NCBI RefSeq assembly: GCF_028548455.1
Contig: NZ_JAQQLF010000005.1
Span: forward strand, 124,001 to 188,000
DNA from: Vogesella aquatica
GTDB taxonomy: Bacteria; Pseudomonadota; Gammaproteobacteria; Burkholderiales; Chromobacteriaceae
DNA length: 64,000 nt
Direction of reading: 5' to 3'
Below the pieces are notes generated by a model, which saw nothing but the letters and a program-made list of their open reading frames with translations, was not told the DNA's origin and did not search any database. The translations under genes and the position numbers were made by a program. Positions 36,102 to 45,923 of this stretch are shown here, one piece after another (the stretch's first letter is position 1; each line of letters opens with the position of its first letter).

Positions 36102-36335
36102 CGGGTGTTTCCTCTCTCTATTTATCGTTATCTGCTCACGCGTGCAGCGGGCTGGTGCATGAGAACAGGCATGAACACCGCTGGCCATTGGGGATACCCG
36201 CAGCCTGGCGCTGTTTTATTGCCATTGCTGTGGTATGAACCAGCGCAGTGCATTAGGCAAGCCGGCTTGCACCAAGCTTGCCACGCTTGGCTGTCAAAGC
36301 GCTTTCAAACGCCCAGGGCGGGCAAGCAGGCATGA

Positions 36336-36360
36336 CAACGCCCCGGCGTGCGGGGCGTTG
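36336..36360 (-). terminator. hairpin after the DUF748 gene
   Basis: CAACGCCCC pairs with GGGGCGTTG around 7 nt, between the DUF748 stop codon and the upstream region of the chemoreceptor gene. Confidence 0.6.
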
Positions 36361-36395
36361 GTGCACCAGGGCAAGCCAAGGTGTAGCAGGGGGAT

Positions 36396-39300
36396 TTACT
36401 GCAGCTTTAGCAACAGGGGGACGCCGTCAGCCGCCGATTTCACTTGTTCCGGCGGCAGCAGGGCAATCCGTTCGGCCAGGGTAGGCTGTGCGGCCAACAT
36501 CAGCTGCCGGGCGGCGGCGGCGCGGGCGCCAGCCAGCGCTTGCAGCGCCTTGTCGTCTACCTTGCGGGCGGCCAGCAGTTCGGCACGCATGGCTTGTGCC
36601 CGCGCCGGCGTGTCTGCCGTGCTGGCCACCCGCTTGAGCCAGGCAAGGCGGCCAAACTGCACGCTGTAGGCGTCACCTACCGCGCTACGCACGGCCGGGT
36701 CGCCCAGGTCGGGCACCGGCAGTGGCTCGTCGGCGTGCAGCTTGTACGCGGCACGCTGCAGGATGTCGCTATCCACATGCTGCCGTGCCAGTGCGCCAGC
36801 ATCGCCAGCGGCATCGTAGCCGCCGCCCAGCGCCAGCTTCAGCTTGGGCCGCTTGGCCAGCAGCTCGGCCAGCTTGTGCAGCTTTTCGCGCTCCGGCGGC
36901 GGAATACGGTCGTCGCCGGCGTCGGCGTAGATTTCGTCAAAGCCCTCGCCACCGAACAGCGCACGGAACGGCGCGGTGGCCACCTTCACCAGCACATTGC
37001 GCAGCGCCTGCCACACCAGGTGGCCGTAGCTGAAGTCCGGCGCGTCCAGGCTGCCGGCCACCGGCAGCGACAGGTCGATGCGGCCATCGCTGTCTTCCAG
37101 AATGGCCACCGCCAGCCGCAGCGGCAGGCGCGTGCCCTGGTAATCCACCACTTCTTCACCCAGCTGGATATTGTCCACCACCATGCGGTTATCGCCCTTC
37201 AGCTGGCGGTCTTGCAGCAGGTAGCGCAGCTCGGTGCCGAGGCGGCCGTCGGTAATCTTCCAGCCGGCAAAGGTCATGGCGTACGGGTTGAGGCTGCCCA
37301 GCGGGATATTGCGGAAATTCAGCGCCATATCCAGGTCGCGGGTCACATCCAGCGGCGACAGGCTGCCGCGAATGCGCACGTCGCCGTACTGGTCGACGCG
37401 GCCATCCAGCGCCACCGTACCACGGCGCCCTGGCTGGCTGGACAGGCCGAGCACGCTACCGGACAGGCTGTGAATGCGGGTACCGAATGCCGGGTTCAGG
37501 CCACGATCGGCAAAATCCAGCTGCGCGTCACGCACCCGTACCGCACGCACGTCCACCACCGGTAGCGCAGCGGGGTTGGCGGCGGGGTTGGCCGCAACCG
37601 GCGCCGTGGCGGCTTGCGGTTTCAGCACGTGGGTAAAGTTGGGCACCCGCTGTTCGTCCAGGATAAAGCGCAGCTGTGGCGATAGCAGCCGCACGTCGCC
37701 TACGCTGACGCGCTGCGGCCGCGCGCGGATGTTGCCCAGCTGCAGGCGCTGCCAGCCCAAGAGCGGCTCGCGCTGGCCGGGTTCGTACAAGGCAAAACGT
37801 GCCAGTGCCAGCTGGCCATCTGCCTGCCAGCGCCGGTTTATCCAGCTGCCTTTGAGCTTGGCCGATAACTCGCCGCCGCCAAAGCGCAGTGTGGTGGCGT
37901 CCAGCGCGTACGGTGCCACGCCCTGTAGCGGCAGATTGCGGGCGTCCAGCGTGGCGGTGACGTCTTGCAGGTTGGCCGCCAGCTGCGCCTGCAACGCCAG
38001 TTGGCCGCGCCCCAGCCGCGACTGCCAGCCCAGCGCAAAACCCTGCTGCGGGTTGCCTTGCAGCGAGGCCTGGTCGATTGCCAGTTGCAGCACCACCGGC
38101 TGCGCGGTGGTGGCGTCGCGCCAGCGCAGCTGGCTGTCACTGAGCGTCAGCTGCGGGTAGCGCAGCTGCCAGACCGGTGCGGGTGCCTTATCCGCGCTGC
38201 CGGTTGCGGCCACTGCTGCCGGCTGCGGGTGGCGACGCAGCAGGCGTTGCCAATCCAGCTCGCCCTGCTTGTCACGCGCGGCGGCCAGCTGCAAACCGCG
38301 TAGCTGGATATCGCCGACCACCAGCTGATGCTTGGCCAGGTCGGCGCTGCTGGCGGCCACGTCCAGCGCCGCCAGGCGGGCCTGTGGTGGCTGACGGCCA
38401 CTGGCCAGCGCCAGGTCGCGCAGCGCCAGCGTGGCTTTATCCAGCTTCACGCTGCCGTCAGCACCCATGGCCAGCGATGCCTGCAAGCGTTGCAGCGTCA
38501 GGCTGGCGCTAAGCGGGCTAACAAAGCGCTGGTCGGTGGCTTTCAGCTGCCAGTTCTGTAGCGTGATGGCGGGTAGCTGCAGCTGCCAGCCGGGGCCGGC
38601 GGCTGGCTTGACGGCTGGCTTGACGGCTGGCTTGGCAGCGGCGCTGGCCGGCGCGGCGGGCGGCAAGGCGGCCAGCCAGTCGGCGCGGCCGTAGCGGTCC
38701 AGCACCGTGGCCAGCTCGGCACCGCTGAGCGTCAGCTGGCGAATAGCCAGGCGGCGCGAGGCCAGGTCGAACTGGCCGCCGCCCAGCGTCAGGCTGGCCA
38801 GCTTGAGCGCGCTGTTGCTAGACGGTGCCTGCAGTGCCAGCCCTTGCAAGTTGGCCGCAAAACCCTGGCTGCCCAGCTGCAGCGTTTTGCCCTTGAGGTC
38901 CACGTGGTAAGGCACGCTCAGGCCCAGCTTGCCGGCCGGTGCGGCCAACGTCAGGTGTGGCTGCACGTAGGGCCACACCGCAGCCAGCGTCAAATCACGC
39001 ACCTTCAGCACGCCGTCGGACTGTAGCGGTTGCAGCTGCAGGCTGCCCTGCCAGTCCAGCCGGGTGCCGTCGTCCAGCGCGGCGGCCAGCCGGTAACGGC
39101 CATCGCTGCCGGGCAAGGTGGACAGGTCTTTCAGCTGCAAGTCCAGCGGCAGTACCTGGCGCTGTAGCCCGCCTGCCAGTGCATCCTGCAGCTGGATGCG
39201 GCCTTGCTGGATCGCCAGGCGGGCGATCAGCAGCGTCACCGGCTCGCTATCTTGGGGCCCGGCTTTGGCCGGGCCGGCGGCGTCGGCGGCAAAGCGCGCC

Positions 39301-39689
39301 CAGTTCCACTGCCCGGCAGCATCGCGGCTGGCCAGCAGCTGCGGTGCATCCAGCGCGAGCTCGGCCAGCGACACCCGCCCCAGCAGCAAGGGCAGTGCGT
39401 CGGCGTCCACCCGCAAGCCTTTGGCCAGCAGCAGGGGGCTACCGTCGCGGTCGGCCAGGCGGATGTCGCGCAAGCTCAGCCGCAGCGCCCATGGCTCGAA
39501 CACCACCTCGCCAAACGTCAGCTGGCGGCCTATGCCCTGCGCCCACTGCCCGGCGTAATGCTGTATCAGCTGCGGCACGGCAGCCCAGCTGCCTGCCAGC
39601 AATACGGCTAGCGTGCCACCCGTCCATAACAGGCGGCGCGGCCAAGGTGAGGCGGCATGAGCGGCAGGAGACGGCGAGGCTTCGGTCAT
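36396..39689 (-). CDS. large DUF748 envelope protein (AsmA-like)
   Basis: 1097-aa protein with one N-terminal membrane helix (LLWTGGTLAVLLAGSWAAVPQ) and a very long periplasmic beta-rich region. DUF748 hallmarks are FGEVVFEPWALRLSLRDIRLADRDGSPLLLAKGLRVD at the start, and RVRDAQLDFADRGLNPAFGTRIHSLSGSVLGLSS with NFRNIPLGSLNPYAMTFAGWKITDGRLGTELRYLLQDRQLKGDNRMVVDNIQLGEEV in the C-terminal half. Such AsmA/TamB-related proteins are thought to bridge the periplasm for phospholipid or envelope traffic (inference). A short degenerate repeat AKPAVKPAVKPAAGPG lies near residue 350. It is divergent from the puuA-like gene. Confidence 0.85.
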   Translation of the reverse strand: MTEASPSPAAHAASPWPRRLLWTGGTLAVLLAGSWAAVPQLIQHYAGQWAQGIGRQLTFGEVVFEPWALRLSLRDIRLADRDGSPLLLAKGLRVDADALPLLLGRVSLAELALDAPQLLASRDAAGQWNWARFAADAAGPAKAGPQDSEPVTLLIARLAIQQGRIQLQDALAGGLQRQVLPLDLQLKDLSTLPGSDGRYRLAAALDDGTRLDWQGSLQLQPLQSDGVLKVRDLTLAAVWPYVQPHLTLAAPAGKLGLSVPYHVDLKGKTLQLGSQGFAANLQGLALQAPSSNSALKLASLTLGGGQFDLASRRLAIRQLTLSGAELATVLDRYGRADWLAALPPAAPASAAAKPAVKPAVKPAAGPGWQLQLPAITLQNWQLKATDQRFVSPLSASLTLQRLQASLAMGADGSVKLDKATLALRDLALASGRQPPQARLAALDVAASSADLAKHQLVVGDIQLRGLQLAAARDKQGELDWQRLLRRHPQPAAVAATGSADKAPAPVWQLRYPQLTLSDSQLRWRDATTAQPVVLQLAIDQASLQGNPQQGFALGWQSRLGRGQLALQAQLAANLQDVTATLDARNLPLQGVAPYALDATTLRFGGGELSAKLKGSWINRRWQADGQLALARFALYEPGQREPLLGWQRLQLGNIRARPQRVSVGDVRLLSPQLRFILDEQRVPNFTHVLKPQAATAPVAANPAANPAALPVVDVRAVRVRDAQLDFADRGLNPAFGTRIHSLSGSVLGLSSQPGRRGTVALDGRVDQYGDVRIRGSLSPLDVTRDLDMALNFRNIPLGSLNPYAMTFAGWKITDGRLGTELRYLLQDRQLKGDNRMVVDNIQLGEEVVDYQGTRLPLRLAVAILEDSDGRIDLSLPVAGSLDAPDFSYGHLVWQALRNVLVKVATAPFRALFGGEGFDEIYADAGDDRIPPPEREKLHKLAELLAKRPKLKLALGGGYDAAGDAGALARQHVDSDILQRAAYKLHADEPLPVPDLGDPAVRSAVGDAYSVQFGRLAWLKRVASTADTPARAQAMRAELLAARKVDDKALQALAGARAAAARQLMLAAQPTLAERIALLPPEQVKSAADGVPLLLKLQ

Positions 39690-39878
39690 AACGGTAACAA
39701 TCTGCTAGTAAGGATGGAAGGGGCGCAAGCCACAGCATGGCCCCGTTCTTGCTGAAAGGTAATGCGTACAAGCGTTTGCCTGCATTCTATAACCTTTTGC
39801 CACCGCCAGGCGGCAACGCAAGACAGCACAACCACAAGGCCCGCCATGCGGCGGCCTTGCCTCCCGAGGAGCCTGCCC

Positions 39879-41219
39879 ATGAACGATGCCCAAACCATCC
39901 AGCGCTGGCTGGACGAACACCACATCACCGAAGTGGAGTGCCTGATACCGGACATGACCGGCCTGGCACGCGGCAAGATTGTGCCGCGCCACAAGTACAA
40001 CGCCGCCGAGGGCCTGCGCCTGCCGGAGGCGGTGCTGATGATGACGGTGACCGGCGACTACCCGGAGCAGGACTTCACCGCCCCGGCCGACCCCGACATG
40101 CGGCTGATCCCCGACGCCGGCACCCTCCGCCCGGTGCCGTGGGCCAAAGAGCCCACCGCGCAGATCATTCACGACTGCGTCAATTTCGACGGCACCCCGG
40201 CCGTGCTGTCGCCGCGCAACGTGCTCAAGCGCATCCTCAAGCTGTACGAGCAGCAGGGCTGGAAGCCGATTGTGGCGCCGGAAATGGAGTTTTACCTGGT
40301 GCAGCTGGAGCCGGATGAAGACATGCCGCTGAAGCCGCCGGTGGGCCGCACGCGCCGTACCGAGGCGGGCATGCAGAGCTTCAGCATCGACGCGGTGAAC
40401 GAATACGACGACATCTTCGACGTGATGTACGACTGGTGCCAAGCGCAGGGGCTGGCGCTGGACACGCTGATCCACGAAATGGGCACCGCGCAGATGGAGA
40501 TCAACCTGGACCACGGCGACCCGCTGGCGCTGGCCGACCAGGTGTTTTTGTTCAAGCGCACCGTGCGCGAGGTGGCCATCCGCAACAATATGTACGCCAC
40601 CTTCATGGCCAAGCCGATGCAGGGCCAGCCCGGCAGCGCCATGCACATCCACCAGAGCGTGGTAGCGCTGGACGGCGGCCACAATATCTTCAGCCAGCCC
40701 GACGGCAGCGCGTCACCGGCGTTCTTTCACTTTATCGGCGGGCTGCAAACCTATTTGCCGGCCGCCATGCCCTTCTTCGCGCCCTATGTAAACAGCTATC
40801 GCCGCTTGTCGCGCTTTACCTCGGCACCCATCAACCTGAGCTGGGGCTACGACAACCGCACCTGCAGCCTGCGCGTGCCGCACAGCGGCCCGGAAGCACG
40901 GCGCGTGGAAAACCGCCTGGCCGGCGTGGACGTGAACCCCTATCTGGCGCTGGCAGCCAGCCTGGCCTGCGGCTACCTGGGCATGACGCAGGGCCTGCAG
41001 CCGGACGCGCCGCTGGCGGGCAGCGCCTACGACCAGCCGCACCAGCTGCCGCGCCACCTGGACGACGCCATCGACCTGCTGATGAACTGCCAGCCGCTGG
41101 CCGAGCTGTTTGGCGAGCACTTTATCCAGGCTTACAGCGCCATCAAGGAAGCCGAGTACGGCGAGTACTTCAACGTGATCAGCCCGTGGGAGCGGCGCTT
41201 TTTGCTGCTGCACGTGTAG
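39879..41219 (+). CDS. puuA: glutamine synthetase family enzyme, gamma-glutamylputrescine synthetase-like
   Basis: 446-aa ATP-dependent ligase of the glutamine synthetase fold. It has the N-terminal EVECLIPDMTGLARGKIVPRHKY block, the glutamate/metal motif EMGTAQMEINLDHGDPLALADQ near residue 200, the MHIHQSV catalytic segment near residue 255, and NRLAGVDVNPYLALAASLACGYLGM near residue 345. These fit the PuuA branch, which ligates glutamate to putrescine for polyamine catabolism. No other puu genes are nearby, so the amine substrate is uncertain. ATG 39879 follows a GAGGAG ribosome site. Confidence 0.8.
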   Translation: MNDAQTIQRWLDEHHITEVECLIPDMTGLARGKIVPRHKYNAAEGLRLPEAVLMMTVTGDYPEQDFTAPADPDMRLIPDAGTLRPVPWAKEPTAQIIHDCVNFDGTPAVLSPRNVLKRILKLYEQQGWKPIVAPEMEFYLVQLEPDEDMPLKPPVGRTRRTEAGMQSFSIDAVNEYDDIFDVMYDWCQAQGLALDTLIHEMGTAQMEINLDHGDPLALADQVFLFKRTVREVAIRNNMYATFMAKPMQGQPGSAMHIHQSVVALDGGHNIFSQPDGSASPAFFHFIGGLQTYLPAAMPFFAPYVNSYRRLSRFTSAPINLSWGYDNRTCSLRVPHSGPEARRVENRLAGVDVNPYLALAASLACGYLGMTQGLQPDAPLAGSAYDQPHQLPRHLDDAIDLLMNCQPLAELFGEHFIQAYSAIKEAEYGEYFNVISPWERRFLLLHV

Positions 41220-41237
41220 CAGGCGGGGCACAAGCAT

Positions 41238-41265
41238 GCGGCCAACCTTGCAGCAGGTTGGCCGC
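41238..41265. repeat. inverted pair of the GTTGGCCGC motif after puuA
   Basis: AAGCATGCGGCCAACCTTGC is followed 10 bp later by GGTTGGCCGCAGCCGCTTGC. The arms form a long hairpin in the 56-bp gap between two convergent genes, so they probably also terminate transcription. Confidence 0.8.
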
Positions 41266-41275
41266 AGCCGCTTGC

Positions 41276-43099
41276 TTAGTTACTGCAACTGAGGCTGGCC
41301 ACCGTCTGGCCGGCCAGGGCCAGCGTGGCCGGGTTGACCGCACCATTGCTGATGGTGACGGTCTGTAGCGGGTAATAGCTGACCGTGGCCTGGCCGCCGG
41401 CCTTGCTCACCGACTGTATCGCCAGCAGGCGATAGCTGCCGTCCACCTTGGGCAATAGCAGCTTGCCAGCCACCAGCTGCACATCTTGCGCATTGCGCAG
41501 GCTGCTGCAGCTGACTGCCGCGCCTTCCGCCAGCAGGCTGCCACGCAACACAGTGCCACCACTCACGCCAACGGCCACGGTATGGCTGGCCACATAGTCA
41601 CGCAGGGTGGCAGGCAGATTGCTGCGGTACGTCGCGTACGGGCTGTTGCCAAACAGGTACTGGCTGGCTGCGTTCTGGAACACGCCAGGGTGAGTGGCAA
41701 TCGGCTTGCCTTTCACAGCACGCAGCACGCTGGCCACGCGGCGGCCCAGCTCCTGCGGGCCGGCGTTGGCGGTTTCCAGCTGCTTGAGCATCAGGCGGAA
41801 CATCTCGTAGTAGCCCAGGTTGCCAAAACGCTGGCTGCCGATCATGCCATCCAGCCCCACATCCATCGGGTGCACGCTGTGGTCGCTGTCGGCAAACCAG
41901 CCGTCCACATCGCTCAGCCAGCCGTCCTGGCCGGCAAAGTGCACGGCCAGGCCTTCATCCAGCCACTTTTCCACCATATTCGGGCCGCCAGCCGCGGTAT
42001 TGCCGGTGGCGGCGTTCACCGCCATGTGGACGGTTTCGTGGTGCAGCACCTGACGCCAGTCGTCCTCGCCCGCTGCCTGCGGGCCGCTGAAATAACCCAG
42101 GCTGCCACCGATCGCCCCGCCGCTGGCACTGCCACCGGCATTCACCACGCTGCCATCCACGCAGTACTGCGCGCGCTGGCCGGTCAGCCCGGTATCGGTC
42201 AACACCTCGAAGCGGCTGCGCTCCATGCGCAGGTAGTAATCGGCCAGCAAGGCGGCGCGGCGTTGCTGGTCGGCACTGATGCCCTGGCCGTACATGTCCA
42301 CATTGGCGGTGCGGTATACGGTGGCGTTCAGCGTGCCGCGGCACAGATTGTCGTACGGGTAGGTCGGCAAGATGGGCGCACTGGCTAGCGGCACACTGCT
42401 GACAGCGGCCTGTAGCAGGCCGGCCTGGCTGGTGATGCCGTTGTCGCCCACCGTGATGGCGCCGTAAGGGTTCGCGTCCAGCAGCGCGTCCCAACCCTTG
42501 CCGTTGGCCGCAAAGGTCTTGTCGGTACGCAGCTTGCCGGCACTGCCACCCGCGGCGCTGGTAAGCGCCAGCAAGTCACTATCGAAGCTGTCCGCCGTCA
42601 GCGCCGCCAGGTCGCCCTTGCCGGCCGCCAGAAAGTCATACAGCTGCTGGGTGGCCGCCTGGCCGCGGCAGGTGTCGTCGGCGCAGCGGCTGCGCAGCCA
42701 TTGCCGCAGCTGGGCATTGGTCAGCTGGTTCACGTTGACGTGGGTATCGCCGGCAAATACCGGTGCGTACAGGGTGGTGCCGCCGGACTGCGCCTCCAGC
42801 ACCATCGGTGCCTGCAGGCCGCTCATATCCAGGCTGAACGCGCCGTTGCTGTCGCTGGTGGTGCGGCGGATTACGCCGGCGGCGTCGCGCAGGCTGATAC
42901 GTGCGCTGGCCAGCGCCTTGCCGGTAGCCGCCACGCCGCTCAGCGTGGTGCTGCTGCCGGCGCTGCCCGCAGCTGGCGCGCTGCCGGTATTCGCCGTAGT
43001 GCTACCCGCCGCACCGCCCCCGCCGCCGCCGCCGCCGCCGCAGGCAGCCAGACAAGCCAGCGCCAGTACCAGGCCGGCGCGCTGAAAAGTATTGTTCAT
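41276..43099 (-). CDS. lipoprotein with gluzincin-type metalloprotease domain
   Basis: 607-aa lipoprotein. The signal peptide ends in the lipobox ACLAAC followed by a run of glycines, a flexible tether. An Ig-like carboxypeptidase-regulatory segment follows (SGVAATGKALASARISLRDAAG...SNGAFSLDMSGL). The catalytic part holds HHETVHMAVN near residue 350 (HExxH zinc motif) and WLDEGLAVHFAG about 24 residues later, whose Glu is the expected third zinc ligand of gluzincins. It is probably an outer-membrane-anchored surface or periplasmic protease; the target is unknown. It lies 32 nt after a small lipoprotein gene, so the two form an operon divergent from a two-component pair. Confidence 0.75.
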   Translation of the reverse strand: MNNTFQRAGLVLALACLAACGGGGGGGGGAAGSTTANTGSAPAAGSAGSSTTLSGVAATGKALASARISLRDAAGVIRRTTSDSNGAFSLDMSGLQAPMVLEAQSGGTTLYAPVFAGDTHVNVNQLTNAQLRQWLRSRCADDTCRGQAATQQLYDFLAAGKGDLAALTADSFDSDLLALTSAAGGSAGKLRTDKTFAANGKGWDALLDANPYGAITVGDNGITSQAGLLQAAVSSVPLASAPILPTYPYDNLCRGTLNATVYRTANVDMYGQGISADQQRRAALLADYYLRMERSRFEVLTDTGLTGQRAQYCVDGSVVNAGGSASGGAIGGSLGYFSGPQAAGEDDWRQVLHHETVHMAVNAATGNTAAGGPNMVEKWLDEGLAVHFAGQDGWLSDVDGWFADSDHSVHPMDVGLDGMIGSQRFGNLGYYEMFRLMLKQLETANAGPQELGRRVASVLRAVKGKPIATHPGVFQNAASQYLFGNSPYATYRSNLPATLRDYVASHTVAVGVSGGTVLRGSLLAEGAAVSCSSLRNAQDVQLVAGKLLLPKVDGSYRLLAIQSVSKAGGQATVSYYPLQTVTISNGAVNPATLALAGQTVASLSCSN

Positions 43100-43131
43100 G
43101 TTTGCATGCTCCTCGTGGATGGGTGTCGGGT

Positions 43132-43485
43132 TCAGAAGGCGCTGGGCAGTGGCTCGCCGGGTTTCGCGCACTTGGGCAGCGAGTCCGAGGCAAACGAGCT
43201 GGCCATCACGCAGCGGAAGCGCTTGCTGCCAACCTGGGCGTTGTAATAGATGATGGTGCCGTTCAGGCTGTTGTCGCGGCTGAGCTCGCTAACGCGCACC
43301 TGGCTGGCCGGCACCCCGAAATGCTTGGCGGTGGCGTCGGCCACCTGCTGGTCGCTGGCCACGCCAACGCCCAGTTTTTGCGCCACCACTGGCGCAAACG
43401 AGCAGGCGGCCAAGGGTAGGCAGGCCAGCAAGATACCGAGACGGCGCCAGTGCGCCAGGCGGGATAAGGGGAAAACGCTGTGCAT
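43132..43485 (-). CDS. small lipoprotein, hypothetical
   Basis: 117-aa protein with a lipobox LPLAAC after a hydrophobic stretch (LGILLACLPLAAC). The mature part (VASDQQVADATAKHFGVPASQVRVSELSRDN...TIIYYNAQVGSKRFRCVMASSF) looks like a small alpha/beta domain with one Cys. I do not recognise the family. ATG 43485 is chosen. It is the first gene of a two-gene operon with the metalloprotease lipoprotein and is divergent from the HK-RR genes, whose product may control it. Confidence 0.7.
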   Translation of the reverse strand: MHSVFPLSRLAHWRRLGILLACLPLAACSFAPVVAQKLGVGVASDQQVADATAKHFGVPASQVRVSELSRDNSLNGTIIYYNAQVGSKRFRCVMASSFASDSLPKCAKPGEPLPSAF

Positions 43486-43576
43486 GAAAGCCTCCGGCAG
43501 TGTTGCTTGCCCGCATGTCGCCATGACATCAGACAGACTGATTGCAATAGCAGCAGCATAAGCAGCGGGTTTTCGT

Positions 43577-43591
43577 GTGAGAATCACTCAC
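43577..43591. promoter_or_regulatory. palindrome in the divergent region before the two-component genes
   Basis: GTGAG-aatca-CTCAC is a perfect 5-5-5 inverted repeat, 33 bp before the kinase start and about 90 bp before the divergent lipoprotein start. It is a candidate site for the LuxR-type regulator. Confidence 0.4.
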
Positions 43592-43623
43592 CGGTTGACC
43601 CCCACCCCCTCACTTGGCACACC

Positions 43624-45237
43624 ATGCAATTTCTCAGACACCGACACCGCTGGCCGCGCCGCGACCTGCTCATCATGGCCAGCGTGGTCGCCATTGCCCT
43701 GGCGCTGCTCTACCTGCAAGTGCTGATGCACTGGTCCGCCAGCATCCACGAGGCCAGCCGCCGCTTTCGTGACCACAAGGACAATTTCTACCGCAGCTTC
43801 CAGCAGCACCTGGACCAGTCGCGCGGCGACGGTGCCAGCCTGACGCTGGCGCTGCGGCCAGACGGCAGCGTCGATAGCGCGCTGCTGCAGCGCATCTGCG
43901 GCCAACTGGCCAGCGGCACCTGGGCGCGCGCCGAGCTGGTTATTACCCGTGGCCAACACCCCGGCCGTCTGGCCTGCGGTAGCAACACACTACAAACCCT
44001 GGCAGCGCAAGACGTACTGAACGCACAGCAACTGGCCCATGCCCGCCAACCGCAGCCGGGGCCAGCCAGTACACGCCGGGCCAGACAAGGGCAAGACCCG
44101 ATCCTGGAATGGCTGTACCCGCTGCCACACGCAGCCGGTACGCCGCTGCCGGGCTTTGTGCGCCTGCACTACCGCCTGCAAAGCGGTATCGATGCCGCCG
44201 TGCGCAGCCAGCCGGACCACGGCGAATACGCACTGGACGCAGACAACCCGCTGTCGCCCGACGACGGCGACGACGCCTACCCGCCGGCCCCGCTACGGCA
44301 GAGTGCGCACTGGCCACCCGGGCGCTACATCGTGGACGAGCAGCTTGGCGGGCTATCGCTGCCGCCATGGGCAACCCACTGGGACAACCTGGACTACACC
44401 GCCAGCAGCGGCCAACCCTACCGCCTTACCCTGTTCGCGCGCAGCCCGCTGCATAGCTGGCTGGTCATCGAGCCGGCAGCCATCATCGTGATCGCGCTGT
44501 CCGCTGCGCTGTTCATCGTGGTGATCGGAATGACCTGGACGCTGCTGCGCACCCGCCAGCGTCTGCGCCGCGCCGCCGACAGCCGCCGCCGCCGGCTGGC
44601 CCGCCGCGCGCGCGAGCTGAAGCAGGCGCAAGAAGAACAGCAGCTGCTGGAAGCGGCGCTGCTGGACACCAGCGAGCGCGAAAAGCAGCGCCTTGGCAGC
44701 GAGCTGCACGACGGCGCCGGCCAGTCGCTGACCGCTGCGCGCCTGCTGGCCGATAGCCTGGCCAGCACCTTGCAGCCGCTACCGCCGGCGCTGGGCGCGC
44801 TGCAAAGCTGCCTGCAGCAGGCAGTAAACGAAGTGCGGCTGGGCGCGCGCGGCCTGACGCCCGCACCGTTACTGGAAGACGGGCTGGAGCCGGCGCTGCA
44901 GGCGCTGGCCAGCCAGCACGACGGCAGCGGCGTCAGCGTAGCGCTACAGGTGTGCGACACGCCGCCCAAGCTCAGCGCCGAAGCGCGGCTGCACGTGTAC
45001 CGCATCGCCCAGGAGGCTATCAACAACGCCATCCGTCATGGCCAGGCCAACCACGTCACGCTGGCGCTGGGCAACGCGCCATTGCTGACCGTGCAGGACA
45101 ACGGCTGCGGCTTCGACCCGGCCGCCATCAGCCACGGCATCGGCCTGCGCTCGCAGCAACTGCGCGCTGGCCTGCTGGGCCGTAGCCTGCAACTGCAGAC
45201 CGCACCCGGAAGAGGCACCACCGTATGTCTGGCCTGA
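43624..45237 (+). CDS. NarX/NarL-class sensor histidine kinase
   Basis: 537-aa membrane sensor kinase. First transmembrane helix LLIMASVVAIALALLYLQVL, a periplasmic domain of about 240 residues without a recognised family, second helix IIVIALSAALFIVVIGMTWTLL near residue 290, a charged coiled linker, then the HisKA_3 dimerisation box EKQRLGSELHDGAGQSLTAARLLADSL with phospho-acceptor His near residue 362. The HATPase motifs follow (N-box EAINNAIRHG, DNGCGFDP, GIGLRSQQLRA). It overlaps the response regulator gene by TGATG, indicating coupled translation. Signal and targets are unknown. Confidence 0.88.
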   Translation: MQFLRHRHRWPRRDLLIMASVVAIALALLYLQVLMHWSASIHEASRRFRDHKDNFYRSFQQHLDQSRGDGASLTLALRPDGSVDSALLQRICGQLASGTWARAELVITRGQHPGRLACGSNTLQTLAAQDVLNAQQLAHARQPQPGPASTRRARQGQDPILEWLYPLPHAAGTPLPGFVRLHYRLQSGIDAAVRSQPDHGEYALDADNPLSPDDGDDAYPPAPLRQSAHWPPGRYIVDEQLGGLSLPPWATHWDNLDYTASSGQPYRLTLFARSPLHSWLVIEPAAIIVIALSAALFIVVIGMTWTLLRTRQRLRRAADSRRRRLARRARELKQAQEEQQLLEAALLDTSEREKQRLGSELHDGAGQSLTAARLLADSLASTLQPLPPALGALQSCLQQAVNEVRLGARGLTPAPLLEDGLEPALQALASQHDGSGVSVALQVCDTPPKLSAEARLHVYRIAQEAINNAIRHGQANHVTLALGNAPLLTVQDNGCGFDPAAISHGIGLRSQQLRAGLLGRSLQLQTAPGRGTTVCLA

Positions 45238-45878
45238 TGCTGCAACACGCGCTACTGGTGGACGACCACCCCATCGTACGGCTGGGCTTGGCCGCGCTGC
45301 TGGGTAGCCACTGCCCAGGCGTGCGCATTGCCGAGGCCGGCAGCCTCACCGAAGCGCGCGCCGCGCTGGCCGCCACGCCACCGCAACTGACGCTGCTGGA
45401 CATCAACCTGGGGCGCGGCAACGGCCTGCAACTGCTGCCCGAGCTACTGGCCGCTGGCAGCCGCGTGCTGGTGCTGTCGATACGCGACGAGGCCAGCATC
45501 ATCGAACAGGCGTTGGCCGCCGGGGCCGACGGCTACCTGATCAAGGACGCGGCGGGCAAGGAGCTGGCGCAGGCGCTGGCTGCCCTGGCGCTGGGCCAGC
45601 GCTACCTGGCGCCCAATGTGGCGATACGGCTGGCTGGCCGCCAGGGGCTGCAAGCACCGCAAGGCGTGGACAGCCTGAGCGCCCGCGAGCTGGAGGTGTT
45701 CCTGCTGGTGGCGCAGGGTTTGGGCAAGGGCGAGATGGCCGCGCGGCTGGGTATCAGCGCCAACACGGTGGAAACCCACCGCCAGAAGCTGAAGCAGAAG
45801 CTGGGCGCCGATAGCCAGCACGCACTGCTAAAGCTGGCGCTGGCGCACACCGGCCGCGCACTGCATACCCGCGATTGA
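45237..45878 (+). CDS. LuxR/NarL-type response regulator
   Basis: 213-aa regulator. Receiver domain with LLVDDHP (acidic pocket), phospho-acceptor Asp in TLLDINLG near residue 52, LSIRDE and the Lys of LIKDAAG. A GerE helix-turn-helix follows (LSARELEVFLLVAQGLGKGEMAARLGISANTVETHRQKLKQKLG). The ATG at 45237 overlaps the kinase stop and is preferred; an ATG at 45225 is in frame. It likely controls the divergent lipoprotein/metalloprotease operon (inference). Confidence 0.92.
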   Translation: MLQHALLVDDHPIVRLGLAALLGSHCPGVRIAEAGSLTEARAALAATPPQLTLLDINLGRGNGLQLLPELLAAGSRVLVLSIRDEASIIEQALAAGADGYLIKDAAGKELAQALAALALGQRYLAPNVAIRLAGRQGLQAPQGVDSLSARELEVFLLVAQGLGKGEMAARLGISANTVETHRQKLKQKLGADSQHALLKLALAHTGRALHTRD

Positions 45879-45923
45879 ACAGGCCACCGGGCGAGTTGGC
45901 CGCAGCCTGCCGGCGAGAGCGTT

